A model generated the notes under the pieces. It was not told where the DNA came from, searched no databases, and saw only the letters and a program-made list of their open reading frames with translations. DNA of 64,000 nucleotides. Source: Asaia bogorensis NBRC 16594. Lineage in GTDB: Bacteria > Pseudomonadota > Alphaproteobacteria > Acetobacterales > Acetobacteraceae. Shown piece by piece: positions 9,329-18,366 of the stretch (positions are counted from its first letter, which is position 1; every line of letters starts with the position of its first letter). Location of the stretch: positions 2,477,001-2,541,000 of the forward strand of contig NZ_AP014690.1 in the NCBI RefSeq assembly GCF_001547995.1, written 5' to 3'. Position numbers and translations under genes: made by a program.

Positions 9329-10761
9329 TGGGCAGCGCATCCCCCTCCTACCCGGTCGCCATTATCGGCGGCGGCGCCTCAGGTGCGATGGTGGCCTATC
9401 ATCTGCTCAGGCTGCGCCCTGACCTCGCTGCCGGCCAGGTGGCAATTATCGAGCCACGTGCCCAGCTTGGTGCGGGGCTCGCTTATGGCACGCAGGACCC
9501 GGAGCACCGGATTAATGTGCCCGCGTCGCGCATGAGTCTCGATACCAGCGTGCCGGGAGATTTCCGCGCATGGCTCGATCTTGATGCCCTGTCCGCCACC
9601 GATCCTGACGCCTTTCTACCCTCGGGCGATCTCTACCCCTCACGGACGCAGTTTGGCCGTTATGTTGCGGCCCGCCTCGCCCCCGAAATCACATCGGGGC
9701 GGTTGCGGCATATCCGCGCCGAGGCGCTCGATATCACGCGCGACAGGCTTTGGCGTATCGCTCTCAGCGATGGGCCGCCCATCCTGGCGGAACGGCTTGT
9801 CATCGCCCTGACCCATCCCGCACCCGCCCTGCCGGTGCCGCTCAGGGCGCTCGCCCACGACCGACGCGTGATTGCCAACCCGTGGCGTGACGACGCGCTG
9901 TCGCGCATCGGGGTGCAGGATCGTGTGGCCATTATAGGAACGGGCCTTACCATGGCCGATGTCGTGGCCAGCCTGACCGCACGCGGCCATCAAGGACCCA
10001 TCGTCGCCTTCTCGCGGCGTGGGCTACGACCGCGCGCTCATGCTGCCGAGGCCTCGGCGCTCTCCGAACTTCTCCCCATTGCGCCGGCCCCGACCGCAAG
10101 GGGCCTGCTGCGCCATGTGCGGCAGGCACTGCGCGATCATGCCGATCTGTCATGGCACGAAGTGATCGACGCCGTGCGCAAGCAAGGGCTTGTTCTGTGG
10201 TCGGCACTTTCTCTTTCAGAACGTCGACGGCTGATACGTCACCTGCGCCCCTTCTGGGATGTGCATCGCTTCCGTATCGCCCCGCAGATCGACGCCATCC
10301 TCACACAGCGTCTGGCCGAAAAAACCCTCAGCCTGCGTGCTGCACGCCTCGTGTGTGCAGAAATCTCGGAAGGTGGTGTGCGCCTGCGCATCCAGCCCCG
10401 GGACAGGACAAAGCTGGGGGAGCCCTCCTTTCCCCTTGTGGTGGATCACGTGATCAATACCACCGGCCCCGACCATGCAGGCATTGTCGCACATATGCCT
10501 GTGCTGCGGTCGCTCGCAGCACAGGGCGCCCTTGCCCCGGACCCGACCGGCCTTGGACTGCACACCAGCCTTGATCATCACGCGCTGTCTGATGGCCACA
10601 AGGTGGACTCGGTGCTTATTGCGGGTCCGTTGTCACGCGGCACCTTTGGCGAATTGATGGGCCTGCCCGAAGTGACCGAAAACGCGCAGTCGGTGGCCCG
10701 CCATCTCGCAGCCCTCCTCTCTCCTGCAACGCAACGTCTGCCCGATGAGGTCCGATCATGA
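9328..10761 (+). CDS. FAD/NAD(P)-binding oxidoreductase
   Basis: 477 residues. The N-terminus VAIIGGGASGAMVAYHLLR is a GxGxxG dinucleotide-binding fold, followed by EPRAQLGAGLAYGTQDPEHRINVPASRMSL, the hallmark of the PF13454-type FAD/NAD(P)-binding family. VAIIGTGLTMADVVASL near residue 203 is a second Rossmann turn. The start codon shares one base with the SsuD stop (TAATG). Inside an operon of reduced-flavin monooxygenases, a role in electron supply or in oxidising the carbon skeleton is possible, but the biochemistry of this family is poorly known. Confidence 0.75.
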   Translation: MGSASPSYPVAIIGGGASGAMVAYHLLRLRPDLAAGQVAIIEPRAQLGAGLAYGTQDPEHRINVPASRMSLDTSVPGDFRAWLDLDALSATDPDAFLPSGDLYPSRTQFGRYVAARLAPEITSGRLRHIRAEALDITRDRLWRIALSDGPPILAERLVIALTHPAPALPVPLRALAHDRRVIANPWRDDALSRIGVQDRVAIIGTGLTMADVVASLTARGHQGPIVAFSRRGLRPRAHAAEASALSELLPIAPAPTARGLLRHVRQALRDHADLSWHEVIDAVRKQGLVLWSALSLSERRRLIRHLRPFWDVHRFRIAPQIDAILTQRLAEKTLSLRAARLVCAEISEGGVRLRIQPRDRTKLGEPSFPLVVDHVINTTGPDHAGIVAHMPVLRSLAAQGALAPDPTGLGLHTSLDHHALSDGHKVDSVLIAGPLSRGTFGELMGLPEVTENAQSVARHLAALLSPATQRLPDEVRS

Positions 10762-12245
10762 GTGCCGCCCCCTCTCATGCGCCCGAACGCCCGATCATTC
10801 GCTCGGCCGATGATATTGCGGCCCTGATCAATCGCGGGCCGAGCGGCAAGGGTCATGCCAATATCATCGTGCTGCTGGCTTTGGGCGGCGTGTTTCTTGA
10901 CGCCTATGACCTGACGACCCTCTCCTATGGCATTGGCGATGTGCAGAAGCATTTCGGCCTGTCCGGCTCACAAACCGGAATTGTAGCGGCCGCCATGAGC
11001 GCAGGAACAATTATTGGCAGTATCATGGGCGGATGGCTGACTGACCGTATCGGCCGCTACGCTGTATTCATGGCGGACATGGCATGCTTCGTGATTGCGG
11101 CCCTTGTTGCCGCTGCTGCACCAAGCGCGAGCATTCTCATCTTGGCCCGTTTTGCCATGGGGTTTGGCGTTGGTATGGATCTGCCCGTTGCCATGGCGTT
11201 TCTCTCCGAGTTCTCGAAGCTCTCGGGCAAGGGAAGCAAGGCCGGGCGGGCCGCCGCATGGTGCCCCACCTGGTATGCGGCCTCCTCAGCCTGCTTCATA
11301 CTCGTGTTTGCGCTTAACGCCATTGTGCCAACCAGCCACCCGGACTGGCTGTGGCGTGCCTCGCTCGGCTTTGGCGCAGTCCCTGCCCTGATCATCATTC
11401 TGGTGCGCAGCCGCTACATGAGTGAATCGCCGCTCTGGATTGCCCGCCACGGTGATCTGGAAAAAGCCGCCGCCATCCTGCGCGCCACACATGGGGTGGA
11501 CCCAGTTCTGCATATCACGGTAGCGCCGCCGCGCCAGACGCCGCCCAGCCTGTTTGCCCTGCTGCGCAAGCCCCTGCTCAAGCGCACCACGCTTGTCATT
11601 GGCATGAAGATCGTGAGCGCCACCTCCTATGCAGCGATTGCCTTTGGTCTGCCGGGGCTTCTGTCGTCCATGCTGCACCTGCAACGCACCGAAGTGCTGG
11701 GTGTGTCCATCCTGCTCAATCTGGTCTTTGCCTTCAGTGGCGGCCTGCTTGGCGTCAGGTTGACCCGCAGCTTCGGATCGCGACCGATCACCCTCGCCGG
11801 TTATGCCATGCAGGTGGCGGGCATTCTACTGCTTGCCCTGACCGGCACGCCGCATAGTAGTCTGGGCATCGTGTCGGTGATGAGCGGTTTTGCCCTCTTC
11901 CTGTTTGCTCAGGGTTTCGGGCCAGGATGCCAGCAGATGGTCTATCCAACGCTCAGCTACCCGACCGAATTGCGCGGCACAGGCATCGGCTTCACCAACT
12001 TCGTAGCCGGATTCAGTGGCACACTGAGCATGTGGGCCCTGCCCACGCTCTATACAGCACTCGGTATGCAGATCTTCTGGGTCATCCTGATTGCCCCCTT
12101 GTTCGGCATTGCGCTGCATATGGCGCTTCGATGGGAGGTGTTCGGCTATGACGCCGATGCTGACCCGACCCTGTGTCATGCCCTGTATCGCACACGGGAC
12201 GGAAACAGGGGGCAGACGCTCTGCCCCTCAAACCAGGCCCCGTGA
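10758..12245 (+). CDS. Major facilitator superfamily transporter
   Basis: 495 residues with about 12 hydrophobic segments. After a 40-residue cytosolic N-terminus comes ILLALGGVFLDAYDLTTLSYG, with an aspartate in TM1, and GGWLTDRIGRYAVF, the loop 2-3 MFS motif. The layout resembles the sugar-porter or aromatic-acid branches. ATGA coupling to the upstream flavoprotein puts it in the organosulfur operon, so it probably imports the substrate across the inner membrane in place of an ABC system. The exact substrate is not readable. Confidence 0.82.
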   Translation: MSAAPSHAPERPIIRSADDIAALINRGPSGKGHANIIVLLALGGVFLDAYDLTTLSYGIGDVQKHFGLSGSQTGIVAAAMSAGTIIGSIMGGWLTDRIGRYAVFMADMACFVIAALVAAAAPSASILILARFAMGFGVGMDLPVAMAFLSEFSKLSGKGSKAGRAAAWCPTWYAASSACFILVFALNAIVPTSHPDWLWRASLGFGAVPALIIILVRSRYMSESPLWIARHGDLEKAAAILRATHGVDPVLHITVAPPRQTPPSLFALLRKPLLKRTTLVIGMKIVSATSYAAIAFGLPGLLSSMLHLQRTEVLGVSILLNLVFAFSGGLLGVRLTRSFGSRPITLAGYAMQVAGILLLALTGTPHSSLGIVSVMSGFALFLFAQGFGPGCQQMVYPTLSYPTELRGTGIGFTNFVAGFSGTLSMWALPTLYTALGMQIFWVILIAPLFGIALHMALRWEVFGYDADADPTLCHALYRTRDGNRGQTLCPSNQAP

Positions 12246-12439
12246 GCGCCCCCTCTTTCACCCTCCGAGCATGAAGGGCTTCTCCCTCTGCGCCCGGACG
12301 ATCCGCGACGTAATTCAACGATTATAAATGAGTGAAATAATGAACAACGAAAATATACCGTTTATCCCCTCACACGACCGATGTCCGCCTTCTCGCACGC
12401 TCTCCAGTTTATTCATCACCCTCCCCGGATATCGCCCTT

Positions 12440-14755
12440 ATGAAACACCGCCACCGATCTGAATTGCCCCTCCCGCGTCGCAACACGCTTGGCCCCCACT
12501 CCCTCGCCCTTCTGGCCGGGGTGAGCCTTGTTCCCGTCTCGACGGCATTTGCCGCCGTCTCACCGAGCCGCAACCCTGCTCCCGTGCAGCCCGGTCACAC
12601 GGCCACTCAGCCTGGCTCAAGCGCTGAGTCGCCGTCAACTTCAGCATACGCAGCATCGGCAAAAGCCACCGATCGAGCCAAAAGGGGCGTCCAGACGCCC
12701 GATCGACGCAGTGGCGCGAAATCTGTCATCGGCAAAGCGGAATCGATCACCGTTTCGCAGCATCGTCTCTCCCCGGCCGCAGCAGCGAGCCGCCAGCTCG
12801 AAACCGTGCCGGGTGGGGTATCCGTCATCAGTTCGAAGGAAGTCCTTCGCAGCCGTAATCTGACCAATGCCGATCTTCTGGCTTTCCAGCCCGGCGTCTT
12901 TGCCCAAAGCTCTGGCGGCGGCGACGGGTTGCGCCTCTCCATTCGTGGTTCCGGCATCCAGACAGGCACCAACTACTTCCGCTCCGGTATTCTGCTGATG
13001 TTCGACGGGCTCCCCGTCACCACCCCTGCCGGCACGCCCTATGAGCTATTCGAGACGCTAGGCATCCAGTACACCGAGGTTCTGCGCGGCGCGAATGCGT
13101 TCGATTATGGCGGGTTGCAGCTTGGGGGTGCCATCAATTACGTGGCGCCCACGGGCTATACGGCCGATCATTTCCAGGCGCGTGTCGAGGCAGGCAGCTT
13201 CAACTACAACAAGCAGCAGATCAGTTCTGGCGCCGTCATCGGCAAGTCCGATTATTATATCAGCCTCACCAAATCCTATCGCGGCGGGTATCAGGCCCAG
13301 ACGGCAGCGAGCAGCTTCGGCGTCAATGCCAATTACGGCTATCGCTTCAATGACAATGTCTCGACACGCCTCTTCTTTCGCTATCGCCAGACGCAGAACG
13401 GCTATCCGGGCTATCTGACCCGCGACCAGATCGAAACCAACCCCAAACAGGCTCAGGCGCTTTACGCTTCGCTGCACGGGCATCGCATCCAGCCCGGCAG
13501 CAAATTCTATGGCGACATGACCACGATCCGTATCGATGACCGCTCGAAGCTCGAACTCGGTTTCGATTATCAGGATGCGCCGATCGATATCCAGAATACG
13601 GCGACCGCCCAGCGCTGGGGCTACAAGACAGTCGCGGGGGTGCTGCGTTACAGCCGCAACGATACTGTTTGGGGCCACAAGAGCGAAACGCTGTTCGGCA
13701 TCGATACCTATACCGATCTGGAGGCGTGGCAAACCAACCGGTCGCGCACCAATACGGGCATTTATGCCAAAATCCCCTTTGGCACCGTGCTGCGCCATTC
13801 GAATTACGGCGGCACCGATAACTACTTTCACATCCGGAACAATTTTGAGTTGTTTCATAATTTCTGGCTGACAGCAGCTGGCGCTCTGGATTTCGTGCAG
13901 CGTTCGACCGAGGTCACCTATCCCACGCGGAGCTCTGTTGGCACCTCCGGGCTCGGCTTTACGCCCCGTGGCGGCTTTCGCTACGTGATTTCGCCCCATG
14001 CCTCGATTTACGGCAATGTCAGCCGCAGCTTCCAGCCGCCCAATGACTGGCAATTGCTCTCCGGCGCGCTCTACACTTCCGGCCCGGCGCAGGGCCTCAA
14101 TGCCTCGGGGGTAAAGCTCGATAACCAGACCGCCACGACCTATGAAGTCGGCACACGGGGAGAGTGGAAAAACAATCGCTGGAGCGTCTCCTATTACTAT
14201 TCAGACGTACGCAATGAGCTGCTCTCGGTCATGACGCCGCTCTCCCAGCTTTACGGTGCGGCCACCTATTCCAATGCCAGCCCGACGACGCATCAGGGTG
14301 TCGAGGCCTCGCTGGAAACCGATCTCATCAAATGGTCAGGGGGCAAGCTTGGCCTGCGCCAGTCCTATACCTGGCAGGATTTCCACTTCAAGCATGACGC
14401 GGTGTTCGGCCATAACGCCCTGCCGGGCATACCGGCGCATTTCTATCAGGGGGAAATACGCCTCGACCTGAAGAACGGGCTTTATGCCAATTTCAATACA
14501 CAGGTCTCGTCAAAAGTCTCCGGCTCCTATGATGACACCTATTACGCACCGTCCTACCACATCTTCAACACCACCATCGGGTATGAGTGGCCGCACAAAC
14601 ACCGGCAGGTCTTCCTGTCCTTTAACAACCTCGCCAACACGCATTACGCCTCGATCGTCGTGCCGGGCTACATCGCCGCAGGCAAGCAGCTCGCGGTGTT
14701 TCAACCCGGCGACGGCTTTGGCGTTTTCGCCGGTGTTTCGGCGGGCTTTAACTAG
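12440..14755 (+). CDS. TonB-dependent outer-membrane receptor
   Basis: 771 residues. A signal peptide (SLALLAGVSLVPVSTAFAA) precedes an Ala/Ser/Thr-rich linker, then a plug domain: LETVPGGVSVISSKEVLRSRNLTNADLLAFQPGV, IRGSG and the barrel start GGLQLGGAINYVAPTG. The remainder alternates beta-strand and loop to a C-terminal FN, as in outer-membrane barrels. It lies 194 bases after the MFS gene on the same strand. With no clear terminator between them it may be co-transcribed and act as the outer-membrane gate for the same substrate; a siderophore or other ligand cannot be excluded. Confidence 0.88.
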   Translation: MKHRHRSELPLPRRNTLGPHSLALLAGVSLVPVSTAFAAVSPSRNPAPVQPGHTATQPGSSAESPSTSAYAASAKATDRAKRGVQTPDRRSGAKSVIGKAESITVSQHRLSPAAAASRQLETVPGGVSVISSKEVLRSRNLTNADLLAFQPGVFAQSSGGGDGLRLSIRGSGIQTGTNYFRSGILLMFDGLPVTTPAGTPYELFETLGIQYTEVLRGANAFDYGGLQLGGAINYVAPTGYTADHFQARVEAGSFNYNKQQISSGAVIGKSDYYISLTKSYRGGYQAQTAASSFGVNANYGYRFNDNVSTRLFFRYRQTQNGYPGYLTRDQIETNPKQAQALYASLHGHRIQPGSKFYGDMTTIRIDDRSKLELGFDYQDAPIDIQNTATAQRWGYKTVAGVLRYSRNDTVWGHKSETLFGIDTYTDLEAWQTNRSRTNTGIYAKIPFGTVLRHSNYGGTDNYFHIRNNFELFHNFWLTAAGALDFVQRSTEVTYPTRSSVGTSGLGFTPRGGFRYVISPHASIYGNVSRSFQPPNDWQLLSGALYTSGPAQGLNASGVKLDNQTATTYEVGTRGEWKNNRWSVSYYYSDVRNELLSVMTPLSQLYGAATYSNASPTTHQGVEASLETDLIKWSGGKLGLRQSYTWQDFHFKHDAVFGHNALPGIPAHFYQGEIRLDLKNGLYANFNTQVSSKVSGSYDDTYYAPSYHIFNTTIGYEWPHKHRQVFLSFNNLANTHYASIVVPGYIAAGKQLAVFQPGDGFGVFAGVSAGFN

Positions 14756-14796
14756 GTTTCAACACGGTTTTTACCTTTTCCGATGTGACATTTTCA

Positions 14797-14824
14797 GGTT
14801 GGGAGGAGCGCCCGTCTCCCAACC
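14797..14824. terminator. Stem-loop after the TonB receptor
   Basis: A perfect 9-bp stem, GGTTGGGAG and CTCCCAACC, with a 10-base loop, 41 bases past the receptor stop. No T-tract follows, so termination is plausible but not certain. Confidence 0.4.
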
Positions 14825-14962
14825 GGGAAATCTCCAGAGGCCGACCTCGAATGCCTGCAACATTCCGACGCGGCGAATTCATGGAACGGTCACACACCGG
14901 CTCTCGGGAATCCTTTATCGAGGCGCCGTAACCCGGCACTCTTCTGGAAAAGGAGCAGGTCA

Positions 14963-15133
14963 ATGGAACTTCAGCTTCAGCACGACAGATCCTCAGCCCC
15001 TTCAGATCGCTGGCGCCAGACGCTTGTTGCGGCATGGCGTGAGCACCGTCTGACAGCCATTTCCCTGCAATCGCGTCGCGGCGCGCTCATGGCTCTCGAT
15101 GAAGAGCCCCTGCGTGAGGATGACCAGACCTGA
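14963..15133 (+). CDS. Small 56-residue protein, unknown
   Basis: A short frame of 56 codons beginning MELQLQHDRSSAPSDRW and ending EEPLREDDQT. The ribosome site AAAAGGAG ends about eight bases before the ATG, better than at most long genes here. The middle is basic and helical-looking (RWRQTLVAAWREHRLTAISLQSRRGALMAL) and the tail is acidic. No signal or membrane segment, no known family. It precedes the secreted phosphoesterase gene by about 85 bases, same strand. Confidence 0.5.
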   Translation: MELQLQHDRSSAPSDRWRQTLVAAWREHRLTAISLQSRRGALMALDEEPLREDDQT

Positions 15134-15218
15134 GGCGTGACCCGCTTTACATCCGGCCCCACGCTTCAGACAAAAGGCCGCTTCTCTCCTCGCTGAACAG
15201 ATGTTATCGCCGTTGATC

Positions 15219-16931
15219 ATGACTCGTCCGACACGTTCTCTCGCCGCAGCCCTCCTTGCCCTGACCTGCCTGAGCCCAAGCCTCGTTGCGAAACCGGCGC
15301 AGGCGCAGACTGTCCGTGATGCGGCGGAGGGATTCCGAACCAGGACACCCATCAAGCATGTGGTCGTCATTTTCGATGAAAACGTTTCCTTCGATCATTA
15401 TTTCGCCACCTATCCCCAGGCAGCCAATCTCGAAGGTGAGCCGATCTTTCTGCCGCAGCTTGGCACACCGCCTGCCAATACCCTTCTGCGCGCCAATCTC
15501 CTGACCCATAACCCCAACACCAACCCGGCCAATGGTGCGGACGCAGCGCTACCCTTCCGGCTGGACCGGACGCAGGCCAGCACGGCCGACCAGAATCACG
15601 GCTACACGGCCGAACAGATGGCCTATAATGGCGGCAAGGCCGATCTGTTTCCGCTTCACACTGGCAGGGCCTCACCCGGCGGTGTCGGGGCTTTTTCCAC
15701 GCGCGGTCAGGTCATGGGCTATTTTGATGGCAACACGGTTACCGCCCTCTGGCGCTACGCACAGCGTTTCGCCATGAGCGATAATGCCTTTACCGATACC
15801 TATGGTCCCTCCACGCCCGGCGCGCTCGAAATCGTTTCGGGTCAGACCAACGGTCTACATGTCACTGCCTCGGCCGAGAAACGGAGCACGCGCGAGCATC
15901 CCTCGCCCTTCATCCCGGATGGGTCAGGCAATGGCGGGCCGGGAGCGGATGATCAGGGGCGTATGACCATGATCAACGATATCGACCCCAGCGGAGACGT
16001 CTGTTCGCTTCCCGGTGAGCAGGTCTGGATGGAAGGCCGCAATATCGGTGATCTGCTGACGGCGAAAGGCGTAAGCTGGGGCGGCTTCATGGCCGGGTTT
16101 GATCTGTCTGCCCGCAACCGCAACGGGACAACCGGGTGCCAGCGCGCCACCTATTCGAGCGTCGTTGCCCAGACAGTGGTGGATTACATTCCTCATCACA
16201 ACTGGTTCCAGTATTATCCCTCCACCGCCAATCCCAAACATCTGCGCCCTTCGGGTGTTGCGGCCATCGGTCAGACGCTTGGCATGGACGGCAGGACGAA
16301 AGACCCCGCCAACCACCAGTATGATCTTGAGGATTTCATCACCGCCACACGGGCCGGTCATATGCCTGCGGTGTCGTTCCTCAAACTTCCCGCCTTTCAG
16401 GATGCCCATGCGGGCTATTCCAACCCGCTGGACGAGCAGGAGGGCGTGGTACGTCTGGTCAATTTCATCCAGTCCCGTCCTGAATGGAAAGACACGGCCA
16501 TCATCATTGCCTATGATGATTCCGATGGCTGGTATGACCATGCCTTCGTCAAACCCCAGCACAGCTCTCATGACCCGCAGGCCGATCAGCTGGATGGCCC
16601 TGGCCAGTGCGGCAACGCGCCTGCCCCTGCCGGGCTGAAGGGCAAACCGGTCAACGGGCGATGCGGTCCGGGCACGAGGACGCCGCTTCTGGTTCTCTCC
16701 CCCTGGGCACGCCGTAATGCGATTGACCATACCCTGCTGACCCAGAGTTCAGTCCTGCGCTTCATCGAGAATAACTGGCTTGCCGGGGCGCGCCTGGGTG
16801 GCGGATCATTCGATCAGGACGCGAACGACCTCGATACGCTGTTCGACTTCAAGGGACAGCCTGACCTGTCGCCGCTCTATCTTGCCCCCAGAGACGGCTC
16901 GATCCTGCATGATGCGCCGACGGTCTTCTGA
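15219..16931 (+). CDS. Secreted phosphoesterase (phospholipase C / acid phosphatase family)
   Basis: 570 residues from the ATG at 15219; an in-frame ATG at 15201 is an alternative. A signal peptide (RSLAAALLALTCLSPSLVAKPAQA) sends it to the periplasm or outside. IKHVVVIFDENVSFDHYFATYP matches the metal/nucleophile strand of the PF04185 phosphoesterase family (phosphatidylcholine phospholipase C, AcpA), and IIIAYDDSDGWYDHAFV is a second active-site block. It hydrolyses phosphoesters; lipid versus small-molecule substrate cannot be decided. The last 23 bases overlap the peroxidase start. Confidence 0.82.
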   Translation: MTRPTRSLAAALLALTCLSPSLVAKPAQAQTVRDAAEGFRTRTPIKHVVVIFDENVSFDHYFATYPQAANLEGEPIFLPQLGTPPANTLLRANLLTHNPNTNPANGADAALPFRLDRTQASTADQNHGYTAEQMAYNGGKADLFPLHTGRASPGGVGAFSTRGQVMGYFDGNTVTALWRYAQRFAMSDNAFTDTYGPSTPGALEIVSGQTNGLHVTASAEKRSTREHPSPFIPDGSGNGGPGADDQGRMTMINDIDPSGDVCSLPGEQVWMEGRNIGDLLTAKGVSWGGFMAGFDLSARNRNGTTGCQRATYSSVVAQTVVDYIPHHNWFQYYPSTANPKHLRPSGVAAIGQTLGMDGRTKDPANHQYDLEDFITATRAGHMPAVSFLKLPAFQDAHAGYSNPLDEQEGVVRLVNFIQSRPEWKDTAIIIAYDDSDGWYDHAFVKPQHSSHDPQADQLDGPGQCGNAPAPAGLKGKPVNGRCGPGTRTPLLVLSPWARRNAIDHTLLTQSSVLRFIENNWLAGARLGGGSFDQDANDLDTLFDFKGQPDLSPLYLAPRDGSILHDAPTVF

Positions 16932-18345
16932 AAAATCGCCTGCACCCACTGCATCCCGCACTGACGCACCAAGGCCTTTGCAAGGCTGGCGTGCCCGTCT
17001 GATCAAGCGGGTTTTCCCGCTTTGGATCGGGGCCGTCTGGATGCTGGGATGTCATCCCGGTCTGGCCCTTGCCGCCTCGCAAAACGTCGCCCCTGAGTGC
17101 AGCATACGTGCCGATGGCAGCAATCCCTGCCCCGTCACGCTCCTGCGTCCGGCAACAGCGCCCCTTTCCGCGATGGCCCGACTGGGCCGCGATCTGTTCA
17201 ACGACCCTAAACTCTCGGGGTCGGGGCAGCTTTCCTGCGCTTCGTGCCATGTGCCAAAGGCTCATTACGCGCCCGATGATGACCGTGTATTTGCCCGCGG
17301 TGGACGGACGATGCAGGCTGCGGGCGTGAGGGCGGTGCCGTCTCTCACCTATCGGGAGCGCCAGCCCCCCTTCAGTGTCGGGCCGGATGATGCCACCAGC
17401 GAGGCCGCACCCCCTGCTCCTGCGCAGACAGGCCCAGAGACGCCGCGCGCGGCCAAATCTGCAGACAACACGGCGGCCTCTGCCCTGGCCCTCGTGCCTC
17501 AGGGCGGATTATTCTGGGACGGCCGGGCCGATACGCTACAGGCGCAGGCAGCGGGTCCACTTTTCGATCCGCGCGAAATGGCTGCCACGCAGGCTGATGT
17601 CGTGCAGCGCCTGCGCCATGCACCCTACACGAATTCATTGATGGCGCTGGTCGGTGGCTCAGCCTCCGATGACATGCTGGTCGCTGAAGCCCTCTTTGCT
17701 CTTGCCCGATATCAGATCGAATCCCCCGGCTTTCACCCTTACTCCAGCCGCTATGATGCCTGGCTTGAGGGCAAGGCGCGTCTGACACCCCATGAAGCGG
17801 AGGGTCTGGCACTCTTCAATGATCCGGAAAAGGGAAATTGCGCCGCCTGTCATCTCAGCACGGTCGATGCGGAGGGGCGACCACCGCTTTTCACCGATCA
17901 TCAATACGAGGCCCTTGCCGCGCCACGACAGAAACTCGCCCTGCCCGGCAGTGTGGATCTGGGTCTGTGCGCTGCCGGCCGGACCGATATCGGCGCCGCC
18001 TCTGGCTATTGCGGGTTCTTTCGCACCCCCTCACTGCGCAACAGCGCCACGCGTCGGCATTTTTTCCATAATGGCGTGTTCACCTCCCTGCGTGAGGTAA
18101 TGGATTTCTATGTGCTGCGCGATATCGAGCCCGCGCGCTTCTATCCTCGCAACAGAGACGGAACGGTCGCCCTTTATGACGATCTGCCCAGGCAATACCG
18201 CGCCAATGTCGACAGGAATGACGCGCCTTTCGGGCCTCGTGACAAACCTGCCCTGACGGAGGCCGAACGCGACAGGATTGTGGATTTTCTCAACACCCTG
18301 ACCGACGCCCCTGCTGACGGTCAGGGGCGCCTTACACCCCCATGA
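16909..18345 (+). CDS. Di-haem cytochrome c peroxidase / MauG family protein
   Basis: About 478 residues if the paired ATG at 16909/16912 is used; the frame is open further upstream but that part lies inside the phosphoesterase gene. An arginine-rich start and a hydrophobic run (VFPLWIGAVWMLGCHPGLALA) give a signal peptide. Two haem sites are visible: CASCH near residue 110 and CAACH near residue 311, with RGGRTMQ and FRTPSLRNSATRRHFFHNGVF, typical of the family. It is longer than simple CcpA enzymes, partly through an Ala/Pro-rich insert near residues 160-195. It would reduce H2O2 or oxidise a partner in the periplasm. Confidence 0.85.
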   Translation: MMRRRSSEKSPAPTASRTDAPRPLQGWRARLIKRVFPLWIGAVWMLGCHPGLALAASQNVAPECSIRADGSNPCPVTLLRPATAPLSAMARLGRDLFNDPKLSGSGQLSCASCHVPKAHYAPDDDRVFARGGRTMQAAGVRAVPSLTYRERQPPFSVGPDDATSEAAPPAPAQTGPETPRAAKSADNTAASALALVPQGGLFWDGRADTLQAQAAGPLFDPREMAATQADVVQRLRHAPYTNSLMALVGGSASDDMLVAEALFALARYQIESPGFHPYSSRYDAWLEGKARLTPHEAEGLALFNDPEKGNCAACHLSTVDAEGRPPLFTDHQYEALAAPRQKLALPGSVDLGLCAAGRTDIGAASGYCGFFRTPSLRNSATRRHFFHNGVFTSLREVMDFYVLRDIEPARFYPRNRDGTVALYDDLPRQYRANVDRNDAPFGPRDKPALTEAERDRIVDFLNTLTDAPADGQGRLTPP

Positions 18346-18366
18346 TCCGCATTTATCGCGTTCAGA

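Noticed and set aside
12943-14053. Long antisense ORF (331 residues) in the first TonB receptor
   Set aside because: Codon-position shadow of the receptor gene; low-complexity composition and no known motif. Similar long antisense frames in ydeP, the phosphoesterase and ssuD were rejected for the same reason.
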